In this document: positions 6,668-9,746 of the stretch, one piece after another
How the letters are laid out: each line of letters begins with the position of its first letter
Position numbering within the stretch: position 1 is the first letter of the stretch
Source of the DNA: Oscillospiraceae bacterium
GTDB taxonomy: Bacteria > Bacillota_A > Clostridia > Oscillospirales > Ruminococcaceae
Reading direction: 5' to 3'
Length of the DNA stretch: 9,746 nucleotides
NCBI GenBank assembly: GCA_900766795.1
Contig: CAAFWX010000227.1
Coordinates: 1 to 9,746 of the forward strand
The notes under the pieces: generated by a model
The model's input: the letters and a program-made list of their open reading frames with translations, nothing else
Database searches by the model: none
What the model was told of the DNA's origin: nothing
Position numbers and translations under genes: made by a program

Positions 6668-7210
6668 ATGCTGACAGAAATATTGATTTCGGGCTTTGGC
6701 GGTCAGGGAGTGCTGTTTGCGGGAAAGGCGCTTGCTTACGGCGCAATGCTGCAAAATAAAGAAATATCGTGGCTTCCGTCCTACGGACCGGAGATGAGGG
6801 GCGGCACGGCTAACTGCTCCGTGTGCCTTTCCGACGACCCGATAGGCTCTCCGCTCGTGACCGAGCCTGACATACTTGTTGCGATGAATAATCCCTCTGT
6901 AACGCGGTTTATCGGCAGTGTAAAATCGGGAGGAACGGTTTTTATTGACAGCAGCATGGCGGACTGCGGGATAACCCGAAGCGACGTGAGTGTGATTCGC
7001 GTTCCCGCCTCGCAGACCGCGCAGAACAATGCTCTCGGCGGTATGGGAAACATTGTGCTGCTGGGGAAGCTTGTAAAGGAATGCGGCGACAAGCTTTGCG
7101 GGATAGACAAGCAGACAGTGTTCAAAGCCTTTGAGCGGATGATACCCGCGAAGAAATCCGCGCTGATTGATAAGAACAAGCTTGCGTTTGCTCTCGGTGA
7201 GCAGATGTGA
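6668..7210 (+). CDS. vorC: 2-oxoacid:ferredoxin oxidoreductase gamma subunit (VorC-like)
   Basis: 180 residues, normal for the gamma subunit of 2-oxoacid:ferredoxin oxidoreductases. The N-terminus carries the glycine-rich ILISGFGGQGVLFAGK (residues 5-20). It is followed by SYGPEMRGGTANC (38-50), which is highly typical of this subunit, and by ALGGMGNIVLLGKL near 121-134. The subunit helps form the CoA and subunit contacts of the complex; it has no Fe-S cluster motif. It is the last gene of the operon, 13 bp after the beta subunit, and a long hairpin lies just downstream. The gene order delta-alpha-beta-gamma is the common Clostridial VorDBAC order. Confidence 0.93.
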   Translation: MLTEILISGFGGQGVLFAGKALAYGAMLQNKEISWLPSYGPEMRGGTANCSVCLSDDPIGSPLVTEPDILVAMNNPSVTRFIGSVKSGGTVFIDSSMADCGITRSDVSVIRVPASQTAQNNALGGMGNIVLLGKLVKECGDKLCGIDKQTVFKAFERMIPAKKSALIDKNKLAFALGEQM

Positions 7211-7219
7211 AACATCGGT

Positions 7220-7264
7220 ATTTATCGCCGCAACGAACGCTGTCTGTGCGCTGCGGCGATAAAT
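7220..7264 (+). terminator. Long hairpin after the oxidoreductase operon, possible terminator without a T-tract
   Basis: A perfect 13-bp stem (7220-7232 with 7252-7264) begins 10 bases after the operon stop codon. The 19-nt loop can form a small inner stem (CGC with GCG). There is no T-run on either strand after the stem, so this is not a canonical rho-independent terminator. It could protect the 3' end of the mRNA, or terminate with other help. Confidence 0.5.
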
Positions 7265-7289
7265 TCTGCGGGAAAGGCGAAAAAATCAC

Positions 7290-7318
7290 TTGACAAAAAT
7301 CTGTAATTATGATACAAT
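7290..7318 (+). promoter_or_regulatory. Sigma-A promoter of the tRNA-Ser gene
   Basis: -35 TTGACA (7290-7295), 17-bp spacer, -10 TACAAT (7313-7318) preceded by TGA, an extended -10. Transcription should start near 7325, so the primary transcript has a leader of about 60 nt before the mature tRNA end at 7385. Confidence 0.88.
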
Positions 7319-7324
7319 ATATAA

Positions 7325-7384
7325 GTCATAAACATGCGCAGCTGTTTATGGTGGAAATTGCCCGCATGTTCGGGCGGTTCATTC
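7325..7384 (+). other. Structured 5' leader of pre-tRNA-Ser
   Basis: Two inverted repeats occur in the leader. CATAAACA (7327-7334) pairs perfectly with TGTTTATG (7343-7350) over an 8-nt loop. GCCCG (7360-7364) pairs with CGGGC (7371-7375) over a 6-nt loop. RNase P would remove the leader. No T-run follows, so neither is a standard attenuator. Confidence 0.5.
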
Positions 7385-7473
7385 GGAGAAGTATCGAAGT
7401 GGTCATAACGAGGCGGTCTTGAAAACCGTTTGGGGGCAACCCCACAAGGGTTCGAATCCCTTCTTCTCCGCCA
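7385..7473 (+). tRNA. tRNA-Ser, anticodon UGA
   Basis: Complete class II tRNA of 89 nt with CCA encoded (7471-7473). Acceptor stem GGAGAAG (7385-7391) pairs with CTTCTCC (7463-7469), discriminator G7470. The D-stem is TCG/CGA (7394-7396, 7409-7411). Anticodon stem GCGGT/ACCGT surrounds the loop CTTGAAA (7418-7424) with anticodon TGA at 7420-7422. The long variable arm TGGGG-GCAA-CCCCA (7431-7444) is the hallmark of serine tRNAs. The T-arm is AAGGG-TTCGAAT-CCCTT (7446-7462). It reads UCA and other UCN codons. It has its own promoter and terminator. Confidence 0.97.
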
Positions 7474-7484
7474 TATCACAATCT

Positions 7485-7531
7485 GGCTCTGCAATGCGAA
7501 TCGGCTCTAAACCCGCATTGCAGAGCCTTTT
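7485..7531 (+). terminator. Rho-independent terminator of the tRNA-Ser gene
   Basis: A perfect 14-bp stem (7485-7498 with 7514-7527) with a 15-nt loop is followed by TTTT (7528-7531). It starts 12 bases after the tRNA. The loop contains a second copy of GGCTCT (7503-7508), also found at the stem base (7485-7490), so a shorter alternative hairpin with 7522-7527 is possible. Confidence 0.9.
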
Positions 7532-7552
7532 GTTAAGCTCTTTGTTTGATTG

Positions 7553-7561
7553 TGATATAAT
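7553..7561 (+). promoter_or_regulatory. Probable promoter (-10) of the alpha/beta hydrolase gene
   Basis: An extended -10, TGATATAAT, lies 39 nt before the ATG at 7601. The best -35 at 17 bp (TTAAGC, 7533-7538) is poor, so the extended -10 would carry the promoter. It sits directly after the tRNA terminator, which agrees with an independent gene. Confidence 0.6.
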
Positions 7562-7600
7562 AAACACATTAACATATCGGAATATGCAGGAGGTTATTGA

Positions 7601-8200
7601 ATGAAAAAATTAGTTATATATGTACACGGCAAAGGGGGAACAGCAGAGGAAGCAAAGCATTATCAGCCGCTTTTTGCTGAAAGTGATGTTGTTGGTTTTG
7701 ACTATAAATCGCAAAATCCTTGGGAAGCCAAAAGCGAATTTTCCGATTTCTACGATTTGCACAGCAAAGGGTATGATTCTGTCATTTTGGTAGCAAACAG
7801 CATAGGGGCATTTTTCTCGATGAATGCTTTTGCTGAAAAGAAGATTTCCAAAGCTTTGTTTATTTCACCTATTGTGAATATGGAAAAATTGATTACGGAT
7901 ATGATGATTTGGTCAAATATTACGGAAGACGAACTTTGCAGAAAGAAAGAAATATCTACGGCTTTTGGAGAAACATTATCTTGGGAATACCTGTGCTATG
8001 TTCGAAAGCACCCGATTAAGTGGAACATTCCGACTTGCATTTTATATGGTGCAAATGATAATTTGACTTCCATAGAAACTGTATCCGGATTTGCAGAACA
8101 AATAGGGGCAATTCTCACAGTAATGAATGATGGAGAACACTGGTTTCATACAAATGAGCAGATGGAATTCCTTGATAATTGGATCAGAAATTCAATTTGA
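7601..8200 (+). CDS. Small alpha/beta hydrolase, AT-rich and probably acquired
   Basis: 199-residue cytoplasmic protein of the alpha/beta hydrolase fold. It opens with a beta strand and the oxyanion-loop motif VIYVHGKGG (residues 5-13). The nucleophile is probably Ser67 in VANSIGA (64-70), where Ala replaces the usual first Gly of GxSxG. The acid is probably Asp153 in LYGANDN (148-154), and the catalytic His is His180 or His183 in DGEHWFH (177-183). Order and spacing fit the fold; the substrate is unknown. AGGAGGT at 7588-7594 precedes the ATG by 6 nt. Four lines of the gene counted by eye gave about 27-50% GC, against 68% for one oxidoreductase line, so base use is unlike its neighbours. Its place right after a tRNA also suggests horizontal gain. 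No cap domain is evident. Confidence 0.88.
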   Translation: MKKLVIYVHGKGGTAEEAKHYQPLFAESDVVGFDYKSQNPWEAKSEFSDFYDLHSKGYDSVILVANSIGAFFSMNAFAEKKISKALFISPIVNMEKLITDMMIWSNITEDELCRKKEISTAFGETLSWEYLCYVRKHPIKWNIPTCILYGANDNLTSIETVSGFAEQIGAILTVMNDGEHWFHTNEQMEFLDNWIRNSI

Positions 8201-8220
8201 GAAATTCCCATAAGTCAGTC

Positions 8221-8308
8221 AGGGTCTGAAAAACTGTGTAAACGCAAAAAATCCCGGAAAACGTAGCAATGCAAAAAATGCAGCCAACCGTGACAAAGCC
8301 CTGACCCT
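8221..8308. repeat. Possible degenerate inverted-repeat remnant (MITE- or IS-end-like)
   Basis: This 88-bp stretch between two genes starts AGGGTCTG and ends with GACCCT preceded by CCCTGACCCT, so its ends can pair for 6-7 bases. Inside are two copies of GCAAAAAAT (8244-8252 and 8271-8279). CTGTGTAAAC near the left end resembles some IS256-type ends. There is no open reading frame and no obvious target-site duplication. It may be chance or a decayed element. Confidence 0.25.
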
Positions 8309-8328
8309 ATTGCATAATAGACAAAATA

Positions 8329-8355
8329 AACCCGCCTGTTAAGAGCAGGCGGGTT
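8329..8355 (-). terminator. Terminator of the surface-protein gene (minus strand)
   Basis: A perfect 10-bp stem, AACCCGCCTG (8329-8338) with CAGGCGGGTT (8346-8355), has a 7-nt loop. On the minus strand the stem is followed by a T-rich stretch, TTTATTTTGT, as for a rho-independent terminator. It lies 31 bp after the stop of the minus-strand gene at 8387. On the plus strand the following sequence is only moderately T-rich, so it may act weakly for the hydrolase gene too. Confidence 0.85.
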
Positions 8356-8386
8356 CTGTGTTTGCTATGAGGTACTTGAGCGAATA

Positions 8387-8971
8387 TTACTTTCTCTTTC
8401 TGCTGACAACCATGGCAGAAGCGCCCAGAATTGCAGCGGCAGCAGCGGCAGCCATTCCCTCAACACCGGTGTCGGGGTTGCTTGCGGGAACTGTCGAGTC
8501 GGTTTCAGCGGGAGTTTCAGTGGGCGCGTCATTGGAAACGGTGAGAGTTTCCAGCTTCACGCCGTGACCCATGAGTGCGATACCTGCAATCTGAACATGC
8601 TCAATGAAGTCCTCAGGGATTGTGAAGCTGACAGATGTGTCGCCGGGCTGAACAACGTATGCGCTGCCGTCCTCGGAGGCAGGCATTTCGCTGATACCGC
8701 TGATAAGCGGCCATCCTGCGTCATTTACCATGGGCTTAATTACCCAGTAGGAGTGACCGTCAACATCTGCGAGAGAGTCGTCGGTGGTGAATGTTACCGT
8801 AATCTGAGAATCGGTGGTGATACCCTCAAACTCGGAGGAGGGAACGGTGACGCTTGCGCTCCAGAAGGTGCCGAGGTCCTTGTTTAGGTCGTAAGCGGAA
8901 ACGCCTGCGGTGAGGATTGCAGCTGCAGAAACAGTTGCGAGTGCGCTTGTGATGAAAGACCTGATTTTCAT
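8387..8971 (-). CDS. Secreted, cell-wall-anchored protein with NPDTG sorting signal and beta-rich (CBM-like) ectodomain
   Basis: 194 residues. Layout: signal peptide 1-26 (basic MKIR start, Ala-rich core, likely cut after VSA); a beta-rich domain about 33-148; a Pro/Thr linker (APTETPAETDSTVPAS, 149-164); then an LPXTG-like sorting signal: NPDTG (165-169), hydrophobic segment 172-190 with seven consecutive Ala, and RKRK (191-194). A sortase would cut at Thr168 and attach the protein to peptidoglycan. No sortase gene is in the window. The strand IAGIALMGHGVKLETLTVSN (128-147) resembles the last strands of carbohydrate-binding modules in ruminococcal glycan enzymes; glycan binding is inferred from that only. 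Start chosen at 8971, with AAGGAA site at 8982-8987; the longer start at 9040 would bury the signal peptide. An AraC-type regulator is encoded just upstream on the same strand. Confidence 0.86.
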   Translation of the reverse strand: MKIRSFITSALATVSAAAILTAGVSAYDLNKDLGTFWSASVTVPSSEFEGITTDSQITVTFTTDDSLADVDGHSYWVIKPMVNDAGWPLISGISEMPASEDGSAYVVQPGDTSVSFTIPEDFIEHVQIAGIALMGHGVKLETLTVSNDAPTETPAETDSTVPASNPDTGVEGMAAAAAAAILGASAMVVSRKRK

Positions 8972-8980
8972 GGTGGTATT

Positions 8981-8988
8981 TTCCTTTC
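8981..8988 (-). promoter_or_regulatory. Ribosome binding site fixing the surface-protein start
   Basis: On the minus strand this reads GAAAGGAA, 9 nt before the ATG at 8969-8971. It supports the start that gives a clean signal peptide, rather than the in-frame ATG at 9038-9040, which lies near the possible -10 region. Confidence 0.8.
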
Positions 8989-9001
8989 GTGGTTCCGTTT
9001 T

Positions 9002-9018
9002 CGGATAGCCTGTATCCG
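9002..9018. promoter_or_regulatory. Inverted repeat in the leader region of the surface-protein gene
   Basis: CGGATA (9002-9007) and TATCCG (9013-9018) form a perfect 6-bp inverted repeat with a 5-bp spacer, upstream of the surface-protein ribosome site. It could be a small RNA hairpin in the leader or a DNA-binding site. A weak -10 candidate, TATTAT (9031-9036 on the minus strand), has no good -35. The gene may need an activator. Confidence 0.35.
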
Positions 9019-9098
9019 TTGTGTAACTAAATAATACCACCGTTCTGGCTCTCGAAATATCAGCCGTTTGTTGTTTATATCAAAATTTTGCCATTAAT

Positions 9099-9746
9099 TC
9101 ACGCTTTATCGCCCCAGCGGGTTCTGAAATACTTATCGCGGTACTCCTTTGGGGTAAGCTTTGTAAAGCCCTTGAATACATGGATAAAATGGCTCTCCGA
9201 GCTGAAACACAGGTAATTTGCTATCTCAAGGCAGGAGTAGTCTGAATAGCGCAGGAGATTTTCCGCCGCCTCAATTCGCTTTTGCGTGATGTACTGCGTG
9301 ACGGTCACACCCACCTCGTTGTGGAACAGCTTTGACAGGTAAGGCGCGCTAAGGCTGCACTGCTCCGCAAGGTCGGAAAGCGTTATTTTGCTGTGCAGGT
9401 TGTTATAGATATAGTCAAGGCACACCATGACAGGTTTCGAGAAAAGCGACTTTTTTCCGACTGCGTGCATTCGGTCGGCGTAGTCCTCCACAAGCTCGCG
9501 GTGAATATTATGTATCTCCTCTTCGCTGCGGCATACGTCTATTCGCCGTATGTACACGTCGCTCAGGTTATAGGCGGTTTCCATTTCCATGCCGCCCTCA
9601 ATGCAATATCGGGTGATGAACGCGATGGTTATTATCAGATGATAGCGCAGGTTCCTGAGCTTGTCCTCGCTCAGCTTTCCCAAGCCCTCCGCGTCCAAGG
9701 GCTTGAACAGCCGAAGAGCCTCAGCTTTGTTCCCCACCTTAATTGC
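9099..9746 (-). CDS. AraC-family transcriptional regulator (partial, 5' end outside window)
   Basis: The minus-strand frame stays open through the window edge, where it reads Ala-Ile-Lys-Val-Gly-Asn-Lys, so the N-terminus is missing. A GTG at 9735-9737 lies inside this continuing frame and is probably an internal valine. About 216 residues are visible. Numbering from that codon: a helical region with RYHLIITIAFITRYCIEGGMEMETAYNLSDVYI (31-63), well known in Clostridial AraC proteins, then the AraC DNA-binding domain at about 104-203. In it, ITLSDLAEQCSLSAPYLSKLFHNEVG (118-143) is the first helix-turn-helix, and SCLEIANYLCFSSESHFIHVFKGFTKLTPKEYR (168-200) is the second. The effector, presumably sensed by the missing part, is unknown. 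The gene ends 127 bp before the surface-protein start on the same strand, so it may control that gene or be co-transcribed with it. Confidence 0.9.
   Translation of the reverse strand, partial: AIKVGNKAEALRLFKPLDAEGLGKLSEDKLRNLRYHLIITIAFITRYCIEGGMEMETAYNLSDVYIRRIDVCRSEEEIHNIHRELVEDYADRMHAVGKKSLFSKPVMVCLDYIYNNLHSKITLSDLAEQCSLSAPYLSKLFHNEVGVTVTQYITQKRIEAAENLLRYSDYSCLEIANYLCFSSESHFIHVFKGFTKLTPKEYRDKYFRTRWGDKA

Noticed and set aside
7446..7473. tRNA 3' end as an attachment site (attL) of an integrated element
   Set aside because: I found no second copy of the tRNA end downstream within the window and no integrase gene, so an att pair is not supported.
7222..7494. 90-aa minus-strand frame across the tRNA region
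   Set aside because: It is antisense to the complete tRNA-Ser and its leader; its apparent protein is the reverse complement of the tRNA.
1..9746. CRISPR array, toxin-antitoxin pair, phage genes or a known defence system
   Set aside because: No regularly spaced repeats, no cas, integrase, transposase or toxin motifs were seen on either strand.

Overview
The window looks like chromosomal DNA from an anaerobic, Gram-positive gut Firmicute, most likely an Oscillospiraceae/Ruminococcus-type Clostridium. Evidence: ferredoxin-linked 2-oxoacid metabolism, DUF1836 and DUF3784 proteins, strong AGGAGG-type ribosome binding sites, consensus sigma-A promoters with 17-bp spacers, and a surface protein ending in an NPDTG sorting signal. 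Most of the window is GC-rich; one 600-bp gene is clearly AT-richer. The genus is inferred, not proven.

Layout. (1) 1-120: tail of a plus-strand gene with a strong terminator. (2) 177-1298: monocistronic argF/arcB (ornithine carbamoyltransferase) with its own consensus promoter and a bidirectional terminator. (3) 1325-3784, minus strand: a DUF1836 regulator-like gene, an unrecognised 232-aa protein, an AlkD-type DNA-alkylation-repair glycosylase and a small DUF3784 membrane protein. The last three are tightly packed. (4) 3785-3963: compact divergent promoter region with two near-perfect promoters and a palindrome on one -35 box. (5) 3964-7210, plus strand: a P-loop ATPase followed by a complete four-subunit 2-oxoacid:ferredoxin oxidoreductase (delta, alpha, beta, gamma; vorDBAC-like). 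(6) 7290-7531: tRNA-Ser(UGA) transcription unit with promoter, structured leader and terminator. (7) 7601-8200: AT-rich small alpha/beta hydrolase, probably acquired. (8) 8221-9746, minus strand: a possible small repeat-like remnant, a terminator, a sortase-type surface protein with a beta-rich ectodomain, and the C-terminal part of an AraC-family regulator cut by the window edge.

How it works together. The oxidoreductase would convert a 2-oxoacid (branched-chain keto acid or 2-oxoglutarate; substrate not decidable here) plus CoA to acyl-CoA and CO2, reducing ferredoxin, or run in reverse for amino-acid synthesis. The P-loop ATPase is the most intriguing part: it leads the operon but is not a subunit of the enzyme. 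The divergent DUF1836 gene is a candidate regulator. I see no CRISPR array, intact insertion sequence, phage module or recognised defence system. The window is mostly ordinary core metabolism with a few under-described components.
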